Below are positions 16,387 to 25,715 of a stretch of DNA of 64,000 nucleotides, in pieces (the first letter of the stretch is position 1; each line of letters begins with the position of its first letter). The DNA comes from Streptomyces sp. STR69 (lineage in GTDB: Bacteria > Actinomycetota > Actinomycetes > Streptomycetales > Streptomycetaceae). The position numbers were made by a program, and so were the translations under genes. The stretch spans positions 118,880 through 182,879 of the forward strand of contig NZ_JALJRY010000007.1 of NCBI RefSeq assembly GCF_024519455.1, written 5' to 3'. Under the pieces are notes generated by a model. It saw nothing but the letters and a program-made list of their open reading frames with translations, was not told the DNA's origin and made no database searches.

Positions 16387-19170
16387 ATGCCTCGGCGCAC
16401 CCCACGTAACTTGCTCGACAGACTGAGAACTCCCGGAAGATTCCCCGGGTTCCTGAAGGCCGCATCCGTATGCGCCCTCATTGCCGCCCTTTTGTCTCCT
16501 CTTGCCCAGGGAACGGCGACGGCCGCGACCGCCTCGAACGACTACTGCGGCGGCCAGTGCTCGGACATCCTCCCGGCCGGCGAGAACGGCAACGCCACCC
16601 TCGCCCAGATCCTCCTCAACCAGGCCTTCGGCTCCCAGCCCGCGCACGCCGAGGATCAGCTCGGCCCCTACGCCAACCTGGCCACGGGCGCTTCCACGCT
16701 GACCGACGCGAAGATCAACACCTTCTTCAACGACGCCTCGTTCGGGGTCCCCGCCGCCAACGTCGCCTCGACCGAGAGCCCCAGTGGCCGTACCGATGTG
16801 ACGATCGTCCGCGACAAGGCGACCGGTGTGCCGCACATCACAGGCACCACGCGCTACGGCACCGAGTACGGCGCCGGTTACGCGGCGGCCGAGGACCGGC
16901 TGTGGCTGATGGACGTCTTCCGGCACGTCGGACGCGGCCAGCTCACCACCTTCGCCGGCGGCGCGACCTCCAACCAGGGCCTTGAGCAGGAGTTCTACCG
17001 CAACGCCCCGTACACCGAGGCCGAGTTGCAGTCCCAGATCGACAACGCCGTCGCCAACAACGGCGCCCGCGGCCAGCAGGCCCTCGCCGACGCCAACGCC
17101 TATCTGGCCGGCATCAACGCCTACATCGACGCCTCGGACAGCGGCCGTTACTTCCCCGGCGAGTACGTCCTCACCGGTCACAAGGACTCGATCACCAACG
17201 CCGGCACGATCGACCACTTCAAGATCACCGACCTGGTCGCACTGGCCTCCGTCATCGGCACCCTGTTCGGCTCCGGCGGCGGCGGCGAGGTCAACAACGC
17301 GATCTCCCTGCTCGCCGCCCAGGAGAAGTACGGCGTGGAGCAGGGCACCAAGGTCTGGGAGTCCTTCCGCGAGCGCAACGACCCCGAGGCCGCGCTCACC
17401 CTCCACAACGGCGAGAGCTTCCCGTACGGCACCAAGCCCACCACCGCCCAGGGCGAGGCCCTGCCGGACGCCGGTTCGGTGACGACCGAGCCACTCGTCT
17501 ACGACGCCACGGGCACCGGCGCCGACCAGAGCGCCGACGCCGCCTCCGCCGCGGCGACCGCCACCGCCCTCAGCTCCGCCAAGCGCGGGATGTCCAACGC
17601 CCTTGTGGTGAGCGGCAAATACACCGCGAGCGGCCACCCGATCGCCGTCTTCGGACCCCAGACCGGCTACTTCGCACCCCAGTTGCTCATGCTCCAGGAG
17701 ATCCAGGGCCCGGGCATCAGCGCCCGTGGCGCCTCCTTCGCGGGACTGAGCATGTACGTCGAACTCGGCCGCGGCCAGGACTACTCGTGGTCCGCCACGA
17801 CCTCCGGCCAGGACATCATCGACACCTACGCCGTCGAACTCTGCCAGGACGACTACCACTACCTCTTCCACGGCACCTGCACCGCCATGGAGGAGATCGA
17901 GCAGAAGAACTCCTGGAAGCCCACCACGGCCGACGGCACCGCCGCCGGGTCGTACACCATGCGGGTCTGGAAGACCGAGTACGGACCCGTCGAGTACCGG
18001 GCGACCGTCGGCGGCAAGAAGGTCGCCTACACCACCCTGCGCTCCTCCTACATGCACGAGGCCGACTCGATCATCGGCTTCCAGATGCTCAACGACCCGG
18101 ACTACGTGAAGAGTCCGCAGACCTTCCAGAGCGCCGCCCAGCACATCAACTTCACGTTCAACTGGTTCTACGCCGACTCCCAGCACACCGCGTACTACAA
18201 CAGCGGCAACAACCCGGTGCGGGCCAGCGGTGTCGACCCCGAGTTCCCGATCTGGGGCCAGGCCGCCTACGAGTGGCAGAACTGGGACCCCACCACCAAC
18301 ACCTCCGACTACACCCCGGCCTCCGCGCACCCCAACTCCATCGACCAGGACTACTACATCTCCTGGAACAACAAACAGGCCCTCAACTACACGACGGCCA
18401 GCTGGGGTGACGGGTCCGTCCACCGCGGCAATCTCATCGACGACCGGGTGAAGAAGCTCGTCGCGGCCGGCGGGGTCACCAGATCCGCGCTGGTGAAGGC
18501 GATGTCCGACGCCTCGCTCACCGACCTGCGCGCCGAGGACGTCCTGCCCGACATGCTGAAGGTGATCAACAGCAGTACGGTCACCGACACCACCGCCGCG
18601 GCGGCCGTCACCAAGCTCCAGACCTGGCTCACCGCCGGCGGCAAACGAACGGAGACCTCGGCCGGCTCCAAGACCTATGCCAACGCCGACGCCGTCCGGA
18701 TCCTCGACGCCTGGTGGCCGGCGCTGGTGAAGGCCGAGTTCCAACCCGGCCTCGGTGACACCCTGTACACGGCGTTCACCAACAACCTGTACATCGACGA
18801 GACCCCCTCGGCCGCCCACGGCCCGACCGGGTCGCACGCCGGAAGCTCCTTCCAGTACGGCTGGTGGAGTTACGTCGACAAGGACCTCCGGTCGGTGCTC
18901 GGGCAGACCGTGGCGGGGCCGCTGGCCCAGCAGTACTGCGGGGGCGGCAGCCTCAGCGCCTGCCGGGACATCCTCATCAGCACGCTGAAGACGGCCGCCG
19001 GCGCCACCGCGGCCACGGTCTACCCCGGGGACACCCTGTGCTCGGCGGGCGACCAGTGGTGTGCCGACTCGATCGTCCAGCGCACGCTGGGCGGCATCAA
19101 GCACTACAACATCAGTTGGCAGAACCGGCCCACCTTCCAGCAAGTGGTGGAGTTCACCTCACACCGGTGA
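16387..19170 (+). CDS. Secreted penicillin acylase-family N-terminal nucleophile hydrolase
   Basis: A 927-residue secreted amidase. The signal peptide covers about residues 1-48 (Arg-rich start, hydrophobic AASVCALIAALLSPLAQG). The alpha region contains GVPHITGTTRYGTEYGAGYAAAEDRLW, typical of the family. Autoproteolysis should expose Ser403 in RGMSNALVV as the catalytic N-terminus of the beta chain. Family members cleave penicillins, acyl-homoserine lactones or cyclic lipopeptide side chains; the substrate here is unknown. The stop overlaps the convergent gene by 12 bp. Confidence 0.9.
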   Translation: MPRRTPRNLLDRLRTPGRFPGFLKAASVCALIAALLSPLAQGTATAATASNDYCGGQCSDILPAGENGNATLAQILLNQAFGSQPAHAEDQLGPYANLATGASTLTDAKINTFFNDASFGVPAANVASTESPSGRTDVTIVRDKATGVPHITGTTRYGTEYGAGYAAAEDRLWLMDVFRHVGRGQLTTFAGGATSNQGLEQEFYRNAPYTEAELQSQIDNAVANNGARGQQALADANAYLAGINAYIDASDSGRYFPGEYVLTGHKDSITNAGTIDHFKITDLVALASVIGTLFGSGGGGEVNNAISLLAAQEKYGVEQGTKVWESFRERNDPEAALTLHNGESFPYGTKPTTAQGEALPDAGSVTTEPLVYDATGTGADQSADAASAAATATALSSAKRGMSNALVVSGKYTASGHPIAVFGPQTGYFAPQLLMLQEIQGPGISARGASFAGLSMYVELGRGQDYSWSATTSGQDIIDTYAVELCQDDYHYLFHGTCTAMEEIEQKNSWKPTTADGTAAGSYTMRVWKTEYGPVEYRATVGGKKVAYTTLRSSYMHEADSIIGFQMLNDPDYVKSPQTFQSAAQHINFTFNWFYADSQHTAYYNSGNNPVRASGVDPEFPIWGQAAYEWQNWDPTTNTSDYTPASAHPNSIDQDYYISWNNKQALNYTTASWGDGSVHRGNLIDDRVKKLVAAGGVTRSALVKAMSDASLTDLRAEDVLPDMLKVINSSTVTDTTAAAAVTKLQTWLTAGGKRTETSAGSKTYANADAVRILDAWWPALVKAEFQPGLGDTLYTAFTNNLYIDETPSAAHGPTGSHAGSSFQYGWWSYVDKDLRSVLGQTVAGPLAQQYCGGGSLSACRDILISTLKTAAGATAATVYPGDTLCSAGDQWCADSIVQRTLGGIKHYNISWQNRPTFQQVVEFTSHR

Positions 19171-20523
19171 CGCCGTAGCGGCGGCGGGCCGGCCGATCCG
19201 GCCCGCCGCCAGCACCACCCGGGCCAGCTCCGGGTGCACGATGTCGCTGTGCGCCCCGTTCGGGGCGCCACCGTGACACACCACCGCACAGGCGTCGACG
19301 TTCACACAACCCGACGTGGGCAGCGGGGAGTCGAGGGCTTCGGCCAGGCTCAGCGCGTGGGTGCCGGGCACCGCCCGCACCCCGTCGTGGCCCATCGCGC
19401 CCCACTTGTCGCCCAGCACCCGGACGATGTCGACGGCGGCGAACGAGCAGTCGTCGTCCGCCATCCGCGAGGCCAGCGGATAGATCGTGCCGAGCGCCGA
19501 GTCGAAGTGCGAGTAGCAGCACACCAACGGCCCGTCCACACGGTTCTGTTGACCTTGCAGCACGCCCCCGGTACGCGGGTCGTCCGGCAGCCGGGACGCG
19601 AACGCGTAGTGCGAGAAGGCCCCTTGGAGCAGTGTCACCGACTTGACCGAGTGCACCCCCTCGGGCAGACCCCGTAGCGCGAACGACACCAGGCGCCCGC
19701 CGAAACTGTGCCCCACGAGATGCACCCGCACCTCCGGCGCCACCCCCGCGAGTCGCCCGATCACCGGACCGAGACCCCGCTCGCCCACCGTGCCCGCACG
19801 CCGCTTCATCGCGTAGTACGCCGCCTGCCGCAGCAGCTCCCGCGCCCCCTTCCAGGGGTTCGGCAGCGTGAACTCCGCGGTGGTGACCGTGGGTTGGGGC
19901 GACGCGAGATGCTCCAGGGCCTGCGCCAACTGGTCGCAGACCTCGGCCGTGCAGCCGACGGCGAGCATCCGCGGCTCGCACTGCGGCAGCCCCTCCACCA
20001 TCGTGTCCGCGCCGAACTGCGCCTGCGGCCCGGGCGGCACCACCTCCACGAGCGTCCGCACCAGCCGCCCGAACTCCTCCAACTCGGCATCCTGGGCGGG
20101 CTGTTGGTCCAGCATGCGGGCGATCTGGTCGATCAGCGTCGCGTTGCCGGGAAAGGCGTCGAGAAGCGTGTGCCGGGTGTCGTCGTCGAGCACCGGAGCC
20201 GCGATCGGTTCAGCCGCGGCCACGGTCGATCGCGGGAAGTTCGGGATCGGCTGGTCCGGGAACTCCATCGATGGCCAGATCACGCCCACGTACCCGATGC
20301 GGGCCTTCGGCGCGAGCTTCGGAATCGGTGCGAAGAAGCGGCTGTAGAGCTTCGTGGCACCGGCGCGTTGGCTGTTCCACCCGTGCGAGAAGACGATCAG
20401 GTCACCGACCCCGCGCTGCCGCACCTCGCGCAGCAGCCGATCACATTCCCCCTGGTCGACGTCTCCGTCGGCGTCGAAGGTCAACTCCCAGTAAGGGCTC
20501 ACACTCATCGCCGGATCCGTCAT
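19159..20523 (-). CDS. Serine hydrolase-like alpha/beta-fold protein
   Basis: A 454-residue protein with no signal peptide. Early residues include DLIVFSHGWNS, an oxyanion-type HGW motif. The nucleophile elbow is HLVGHSFGGRL in the middle. A late HGG and AELARVV segment may supply the His. These suggest an esterase or lipase-like fold, but the middle 150 residues (PIPKLAPKARIGYVGVIWPS and on) are not familiar to me. The gene converges with penicillin acylase, overlapping by 12 bp. Confidence 0.72.
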   Translation of the reverse strand: MTDPAMSVSPYWELTFDADGDVDQGECDRLLREVRQRGVGDLIVFSHGWNSQRAGATKLYSRFFAPIPKLAPKARIGYVGVIWPSMEFPDQPIPNFPRSTVAAAEPIAAPVLDDDTRHTLLDAFPGNATLIDQIARMLDQQPAQDAELEEFGRLVRTLVEVVPPGPQAQFGADTMVEGLPQCEPRMLAVGCTAEVCDQLAQALEHLASPQPTVTTAEFTLPNPWKGARELLRQAAYYAMKRRAGTVGERGLGPVIGRLAGVAPEVRVHLVGHSFGGRLVSFALRGLPEGVHSVKSVTLLQGAFSHYAFASRLPDDPRTGGVLQGQQNRVDGPLVCCYSHFDSALGTIYPLASRMADDDCSFAAVDIVRVLGDKWGAMGHDGVRAVPGTHALSLAEALDSPLPTSGCVNVDACAVVCHGGAPNGAHSDIVHPELARVVLAAGRIGRPAAATASPV

Positions 20524-20604
20524 GACCGGCCTCCTCGTCCCCCGTAGTGGCTCGATGTGGGCGCATCGTCCCGCTACCGGTGAAGATTGGCCATACGTCG
20601 CGAG

Positions 20605-21825
20605 TCACTTGTAGAGGAGGTATTCAGTTCGAATCCCTCGGAACGCCCTCAACTCCTCCTGCCACTCCGCCACCACCTCGTCGGTGCCGGCTCCCGCGTC
20701 GATCGCCGTACGCACCCGCGCCGACCCGGTGAGGTTGTCGATCCAGTGGTCCGAACGCCAACGGAAGCCGCTCCAGACCTTCTTGGCGGTCACCAGCAGT
20801 GCGATCCCGGTGCGCACGGGGTCGAACGCGGCCCGGTCGTGGATGTGGATCTGGACTCCGCCGACGGTTTTGCCCTCGAACTTGGAGAAGGTGGGCGCGA
20901 AGTACGCCTCTCTGAAGTGCACGCCGGGCAGCCCGAGTTGATTCGCCGCCGCCGCCCAACGGCCGTCGACGCCCTCCGCGCCGAGCAGTTCGAAGGGGTG
21001 GGTGGTGCCGCGCCCCTCGGACAGGTTCGTCCCCTCGAAGAGACACGTCCCCGAATACACGAGGGCGGTGTCCGGCGTCGGCATGTTGGGGCTCGGCGGC
21101 ACCCACGGCAGCGACCAGGCGTCGTAGAACTCCGACCGCTTCCAGCCCGTCATCAGTACGGTCTCCAGTGGCACGGGTGTCCTGAGGAACTCGCCGTTGA
21201 ACAACCGGGCCAGCTCCGCCACCGTCATCCCGTGCGCCTGTGCGATCGGCTGCCGGCCGACGAAGGACGCGAACTCCCGGTGCAGGACCGGGCCTTGGGC
21301 CGTGCGGCCGGTCACCGGGTTCGGGCGGTCGAGCACGACGAAGCGCTTGCCGGCGAGTTGGGCCGCCTCCATGCAGTCGTACAGGGTCCAGATGTAGGTG
21401 TAGAAGCGGGCGCCGACGTCCTGGATGTCGAAGACGACGGTGTCGACGCCGGAGGCCTTGAAGATGTCGGCGAGGGGCTGGCCGTTCTTCAAGTACGTGT
21501 CGTAGACCGGGAGTCTGGTGGCCGGGTCGGTGTGGCGGCCCTCGGAACCGCCTGCCTGTGCGGTGCCCCGGAAGCCGTGTTCGGGGCCGAAGACCGCGGT
21601 GAGGTTCACGTGGGGGTCGGCGTGCATGACGTCGACGATGTGGTGGGCGTCTCTGGTGATGCCGGTGGGGTTGGTGACGATTCCGATGCGGCGGCCGTTG
21701 AGCTGGGCGTAGTCGTGTGCGGCGAGTTGTTCGAAGCCGGTGCGCAGTGCGGTTTTCTTGGGTTGTGCTGGAGTGAGCGTTGCCGCCGGGGTCGCTGCCA
21801 GGAGAGCTCTTCTGGTGAGGGACAT
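20605..21825 (-). CDS. Exported exo-beta-N-acetylmuramidase NamZ-like (DUF1343)
   Basis: A 406-residue protein of the DUF1343 family (GH171), whose characterised member NamZ releases N-acetylmuramic acid from peptidoglycan fragments. Recognisable parts are RIGIVTNPTGITRDAHHIVDVMHA, AVFGPEHGFRG, DTVVFDIQDVGARFYTYIWTL and CMEAAQLAGKRFVVLDRPNP. The N-terminus MSLTRRALLAATPAAT looks like a Tat signal. The start at 21825 is chosen for that signal; an in-frame ATG at 21864 would add 13 residues and has no better ribosome binding site. Likely role: cell-wall turnover or recycling. Confidence 0.85.
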   Translation of the reverse strand: MSLTRRALLAATPAATLTPAQPKKTALRTGFEQLAAHDYAQLNGRRIGIVTNPTGITRDAHHIVDVMHADPHVNLTAVFGPEHGFRGTAQAGGSEGRHTDPATRLPVYDTYLKNGQPLADIFKASGVDTVVFDIQDVGARFYTYIWTLYDCMEAAQLAGKRFVVLDRPNPVTGRTAQGPVLHREFASFVGRQPIAQAHGMTVAELARLFNGEFLRTPVPLETVLMTGWKRSEFYDAWSLPWVPPSPNMPTPDTALVYSGTCLFEGTNLSEGRGTTHPFELLGAEGVDGRWAAAANQLGLPGVHFREAYFAPTFSKFEGKTVGGVQIHIHDRAAFDPVRTGIALLVTAKKVWSGFRWRSDHWIDNLTGSARVRTAIDAGAGTDEVVAEWQEELRAFRGIRTEYLLYK

Positions 21826-21898
21826 ATCGGCACCGTAGGCGTAGTCGCAGGTCATGGGCTGCATGCGAGGACAAAGACATCTGCCCTTCCGGTGCTAC

Positions 21899-21916
21899 AT
21901 ACCGACCGGTTAGTCT
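21899..21916. promoter_or_regulatory. Predicted TetR operator B1 upstream of SDR/acyl-CoA ligase operon
   Basis: ATACCGACCGGTTAGTCT is an imperfect palindrome about 35 bp before the SDR start. Its core ACCGACCGGT recurs at 30824-30841, where the element is almost perfectly symmetric. The TetR gene in this operon (24412) is the natural binder. Confidence 0.72.
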
Positions 21917-21950
21917 GGCCACGCAGTGGAGCCGCAGTCGAAGGAGACCG

Positions 21951-22715
21951 ATGGTGGAAGCCGTTCAGGGTGCCGGGGTAGTCGTGACGGGGGCCGGGGG
22001 TGGCATCGGCGCTGCGCTCGCGCGGCGGTTCGCTGCCGAGGGGGCCCGGGTCGTCGTCAACGATCTGGACGGCGACCGGGCGAAAGCCGTCGCCGACGAG
22101 ATCGGTGGGATCGCCGTGCCGGGGGATGCCTCCGCCGTTGTCGGTGAAGCCCGGGACGCGCTCGGTGGGACCGTCGACATCTACTGCGCCAACGCGGGGC
22201 TCGGCTCCGGTGGGTCCGAAGCCGCAGGTGAGCAGGTGTGGGCGCAGGCCTGGGACGTCAATGTGATGGCCCATGTGCGAGCCGCGGAGGCGCTGATTCC
22301 GGGGTGGCTGGAGCGGGGCGGCGGGCGGTTCGTGTCCACCGTGTCGGCCGCCGGGCTGCTCACCATGATCGGGGCCGCGCCCTACAGCGTCACCAAGCAC
22401 GGCGCGTACGCCTTCGCCGAGTGGCTGTCGCTGACGTACCGGCACCGGGGGATCAAGGTCCACGCGATCTGTCCGCAGGGCGTCCGCACCGACATGCTGG
22501 CCGCCACCGGCAGCGCGGGCGACCTGGTGCTCCAGCCGACCGCGATCGAGCCCGATGCGGTGGCGGATGCACTGATGGCGGGGATCGAGGCGGATCGCTT
22601 CCTGATCCTGCCGCACCCCGAGGTCGCCGGGTACTACCAGCTCAGGGCCACCGAACCGGACCGCTGGCTGACCACCATGAACCACATCCAGCAGAAGTGG
22701 GAGGCCGGAGAGTGA
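21951..22715 (+). CDS. Short-chain dehydrogenase/reductase
   Basis: NAD(P)-dependent oxidoreductase of 254 residues with the SDR motifs: GAGGGIGAALA cofactor glycine loop, NAG in CANAGLG, and the catalytic Ser-Tyr-Lys set (STVSAAG ... YSVTKHG). GGAGACCG precedes the ATG. It overlaps the acyl-CoA ligase start by four bases, so the two are translationally coupled. The probable substrate is a hydroxyacyl or related intermediate handled by the ligase; this is inferred from context. Confidence 0.9.
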   Translation: MVEAVQGAGVVVTGAGGGIGAALARRFAAEGARVVVNDLDGDRAKAVADEIGGIAVPGDASAVVGEARDALGGTVDIYCANAGLGSGGSEAAGEQVWAQAWDVNVMAHVRAAEALIPGWLERGGGRFVSTVSAAGLLTMIGAAPYSVTKHGAYAFAEWLSLTYRHRGIKVHAICPQGVRTDMLAATGSAGDLVLQPTAIEPDAVADALMAGIEADRFLILPHPEVAGYYQLRATEPDRWLTTMNHIQQKWEAGE

Positions 22716-24394
22716 CCGACTCCCGCTATGCCGCCCGGCCCTGGGTCGGCCTGCTCAACGAGGCCCAGCGCGGGCCCATCAGTCCCGACGACTCGCTGGT
22801 GCACGCCCTGCGGCGGGTTGTCGCCGAGACGCCCGACCGCACCTTCCTCACCTACTTCGACGGCCGGCTCAGCTATCGCGAGGTCGACGAACTGAGCGAC
22901 TCCGTCGCCGGGTACCTGGCCGCGCGGGGACTGGAGCACGGCGACCGGGTCGCGATCCTGCTGCAGAACTCGCCGCACTTCGTGCTCGCGCTGCTCGGTG
23001 CCTGGAAGGCGGGCGCGATCGTCGTGCCCGTCAACCCGATGTACAAGTCGGGGGAGGTCGGTCACGTCCTGCGGGACGGGGAGGTGGCCGCGCTGATCTG
23101 TTCCGATCGCGCGTGGGAGTCGTATCTGCGCGAGACCGCGGCTGCGGTTGAGGAGAGCGGGTCGTCGGTGCGGATCGTGCTCACGGCGTGCGAGTTGGAT
23201 TTCCAGACCCGTGACGACGCGCGCGTGCTCACCTTCGAGCGGCTTCCGCAGGCCGGGGACGCGGCCGATCTGGTGGCCGTCGCCAAGGAGGGCCACAAGG
23301 CGCCCGAGGTCCCCGCCCCGGTCCCCTCCGGGATCGCGCTGATCAGCTACACCTCGGGGACGAGCGGTGCCCCCAAGGGCGCCACCAACACCCACGGCAA
23401 CATCCTCTACAACGCCGAACGGCAGCGCACCGGGCTCGGACTGCCGGACTCGCCCGTGTACTTCGCGATGGCGCCGCTGTTCCACATCACCGGCATGGTG
23501 TGCCAGCTCGGTGCCTCGCTCGTCAGCGGGGGCTCGCTGGTGCTGGCGTACCGCTTCGAGGGCGGGGTGGTGCTCGACGCGTTCGCCGAGCACAAGCCGC
23601 ACTACACGGTCGGCCCGTCCACCGCCTTCATGGCGCTCGCCGCGCACCCGGCCGTCACCCCCGAGCACTTCGCGTCCTTCCGGAACATCTCCTCCGGCGG
23701 CGCGCCGGTACCGCCCGCCCTGGTCGAGAAGTTCCGGGCCGGCTTCGGGCCGTACATCCGCAACGGCTACGGCCTCACCGAGTGCACCGCGCCCTGCGCC
23801 TCCGTGCCGCCCCAGCTGGAGGCGCCCGTCGACCCGGCGTCCGGGACGCTGGCCGTGGGCGTGCCGGGTCCCGACACCGTCGTACGGATCGTCGACGACC
23901 AGGGTGAGGAGGTGCCCTTCGGGGAGCAGGGCGAGATCGTGGTGCGCGGGCCGCAGGTCGTGCCCGGGTACTGGCGGCGACCCGAGGCCACGGCCGAGAC
24001 CTTCCCGGACGGTGAACTGCGCACCGGGGACATCGGGTTCATGGACCCGGAGGGCTGGCTGTACGTCGTCGACCGCAAGAAGGACATGATCAACGCGTCC
24101 GGCTTCAAGGTGTGGCCGCGCGAGGTCGAGGACGTGCTGTACACCCACCCGGCGGTGCGCGAGGCGGCCGTCGTCGGGGTGCCCGACGGGTACCGGGGCG
24201 AGACCGTGAAGGCGTACATCAGTCTCCGTCCGGGCGCCGAAACCGACCCCGATGAATTCGCCGTGTACTGCAAGGAGAGACTGGCCGCCTACAAATACCC
24301 GCGCCAGGTGGAGATCCTGCCCGAGCTGCCGAAGACGGCAAGTGGGAAGATCCTCCGGCGGGAACTGCGTTCCCGGTCGCACGACAGCGAGTGA
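22712..24394 (+). CDS. Acyl-CoA synthetase (AMP-binding)
   Basis: Adenylate-forming ligase of 560 residues that activates a carboxylic acid as acyl-CoA. The signature YTSGTSGAPKGATNTHGN is clear, followed by GYGLTECTAP, RTGDIGFMDPEGW and the C-terminal PKTASGKILRREL with the catalytic Lys. The start is GTG 22712, overlapping the SDR stop, behind a GGAGGCCGGAGA site. The TetR gene follows after 17 bp. Chain length and substrate are not readable from sequence. Confidence 0.92.
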   Translation: MTDSRYAARPWVGLLNEAQRGPISPDDSLVHALRRVVAETPDRTFLTYFDGRLSYREVDELSDSVAGYLAARGLEHGDRVAILLQNSPHFVLALLGAWKAGAIVVPVNPMYKSGEVGHVLRDGEVAALICSDRAWESYLRETAAAVEESGSSVRIVLTACELDFQTRDDARVLTFERLPQAGDAADLVAVAKEGHKAPEVPAPVPSGIALISYTSGTSGAPKGATNTHGNILYNAERQRTGLGLPDSPVYFAMAPLFHITGMVCQLGASLVSGGSLVLAYRFEGGVVLDAFAEHKPHYTVGPSTAFMALAAHPAVTPEHFASFRNISSGGAPVPPALVEKFRAGFGPYIRNGYGLTECTAPCASVPPQLEAPVDPASGTLAVGVPGPDTVVRIVDDQGEEVPFGEQGEIVVRGPQVVPGYWRRPEATAETFPDGELRTGDIGFMDPEGWLYVVDRKKDMINASGFKVWPREVEDVLYTHPAVREAAVVGVPDGYRGETVKAYISLRPGAETDPDEFAVYCKERLAAYKYPRQVEILPELPKTASGKILRRELRSRSHDSE

Positions 24395-24411
24395 ACACCT
24401 AGGAGAGGCAG

Positions 24412-25014
24412 GTGGCGGCAGTGCCCAGGACGACCGACGGAGACGGGGCTCCCGTCCCGCAGCGGCTCCTCGCCGCCGCCACCCGGCTCTTCGCCGAGCA
24501 GGGCTACGACCGCACCTCGGTGCAGGAGATCGTCGAGGCCGCAGGGGTCACCAAGGGGGCGCTCTACCACTACTTCGGCTCCAAGGACGACCTCCTGCAC
24601 GAGGTGTACGCGCGCGTGCTGCGCGTCCAGATGGAGCGCCTGGAGGTGTTCGCGGGCGCCGACGAACCGGTGGAGAAGCGGCTGCGGGCGGCGGCTGCCG
24701 ACGTCGTGGTGACGACGATCGACAACCTCGACGACGCGTCGATCTTCTTCCGGTCCATGCACCATCTGAGCCCGGAGAAGAACAAACAGGTGCGCGCCGA
24801 GCGCCGCCGCTACCACGAGCGCTTCCGCGCGCTGGTCGAGGAGGGGCAGCGCGAGGGCGTCTTCTCCACGGCGACCCCGGCCGACCTTGTCGTGGACTAC
24901 CACTTCGGCTCGGTCCACCACCTGTCGACGTGGTACCGACCCGGCGGGCCGCTGAGCCCTCAGGAGGTTGCCGACCACCTGGCCGACCTGCTGCTGCGAG
25001 CATTGCGGCCGTAG
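24412..25014 (+). CDS. TetR-family regulator of the SDR/acyl-CoA ligase operon (predicted)
   Basis: A 200-residue repressor with a clear HTH (AEQGYDRTSVQEIVEAAGVTKGALYHYFGSK). The GTG at 24412 follows AGGAGAGGCA. As the last gene of the operon it probably feeds back on operator B1 at 21899. A matching palindrome at 30824 suggests it also controls the phosphotransferase/acyl-CoA dehydrogenase operon. The family commonly senses acyl-CoA, which fits the gene content but is not proven. Confidence 0.88.
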   Translation: MAAVPRTTDGDGAPVPQRLLAAATRLFAEQGYDRTSVQEIVEAAGVTKGALYHYFGSKDDLLHEVYARVLRVQMERLEVFAGADEPVEKRLRAAAADVVVTTIDNLDDASIFFRSMHHLSPEKNKQVRAERRRYHERFRALVEEGQREGVFSTATPADLVVDYHFGSVHHLSTWYRPGGPLSPQEVADHLADLLLRALRP

Positions 25015-25016
25015 GC

Positions 25017-25715
25017 CTATGACTCGGGGGGCGAGCCCAACCCCGCCGCCCGGGCCCAGGCCGCCGCCCCCGCGCGGTCTGCGACGCCCAGTTTGGCCAG
25101 GACCGCCGACATGTGGTTGCTGACTGTCTTCGGGGACAGGCCCAGTCGCGTGGCCACCGTCGAGTTGGGCTGGCCGTCGGCGATCAGGGCGAGTACGTCC
25201 CGTTCGCGTGGCGTGAGGGTCGGGCACGGGTCGGGACGGTCGGGCGGCCTGCTGAGCTGGCCGAGCACGCGGCGGGCTACACCGGGGCCGAAGATGGCCT
25301 CACCGGCGGCCACCGCCCGGATCGCCCGGACGATCTCGTCCTGCCCGGCTCCCTTGAGGACATAGCCCAGGGCGCCCGCCCGCATCGCCGCGAACACCGA
25401 GTCGTCCTCCTCGACCATGGTGAGCATCAGCACGGCGACCCGGGGCGCCACCCGGCCGATCTCCCGGGTCGCCTCGATACCGTTCAGATCGGGCATCCGG
25501 ATGTCCATCACCACCACATGCGGACGCAGGGTCACCGCCGCCCGCACCGCCTCCCGCCCGCTCGCGGCGACCCCGACGACCCGCACCCGGGGGATCCCGT
25601 CCCGCACGGACTCCAGCAGCGCGGCCAGCCCCGTGCGCACCACGGGATGATCGTCGGCGAGGACGACCCGCAGCGCGTCGGGGTCCTCCTCGTCGCCAGG
25701 TTCCCGTCCCGTCAC
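25017..25715 (-). CDS. NarL/LuxR-family response regulator
   Basis: A 232-residue DNA-binding regulator. The receiver domain has the acidic pair in VVLADDHPVVRTG, the phosphorylation Asp in VVVMDIRMPDLNGIE, and a conserved Lys in GYVLKGAG. The LuxR HTH is LTPRERDVLALIADGQPNSTVATRLGLSPKTVSNH. The GTG at 25715 overlaps the kinase stop by four bases, so the pair is coupled. Targets are unknown. Confidence 0.92.
   Translation of the reverse strand: MTGREPGDEEDPDALRVVLADDHPVVRTGLAALLESVRDGIPRVRVVGVAASGREAVRAAVTLRPHVVVMDIRMPDLNGIEATREIGRVAPRVAVLMLTMVEEDDSVFAAMRAGALGYVLKGAGQDEIVRAIRAVAAGEAIFGPGVARRVLGQLSRPPDRPDPCPTLTPRERDVLALIADGQPNSTVATRLGLSPKTVSNHMSAVLAKLGVADRAGAAAWARAAGLGSPPES

Noticed and set aside
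16204..19143. Very long minus-strand open frame through the penicillin acylase gene
   Set aside because: It is antisense to a gene with a signal peptide and catalytic motifs. Its composition is Gly/Val/Arg-biased as expected for the reverse frame of high-GC coding DNA.
20623..20645. TTCAGTTCGAATCCC segment looking like a tRNA T-arm
   Set aside because: It lies within the 3' end of the NamZ-like coding sequence, and no acceptor stem, anticodon arm or D-arm can be built around it.
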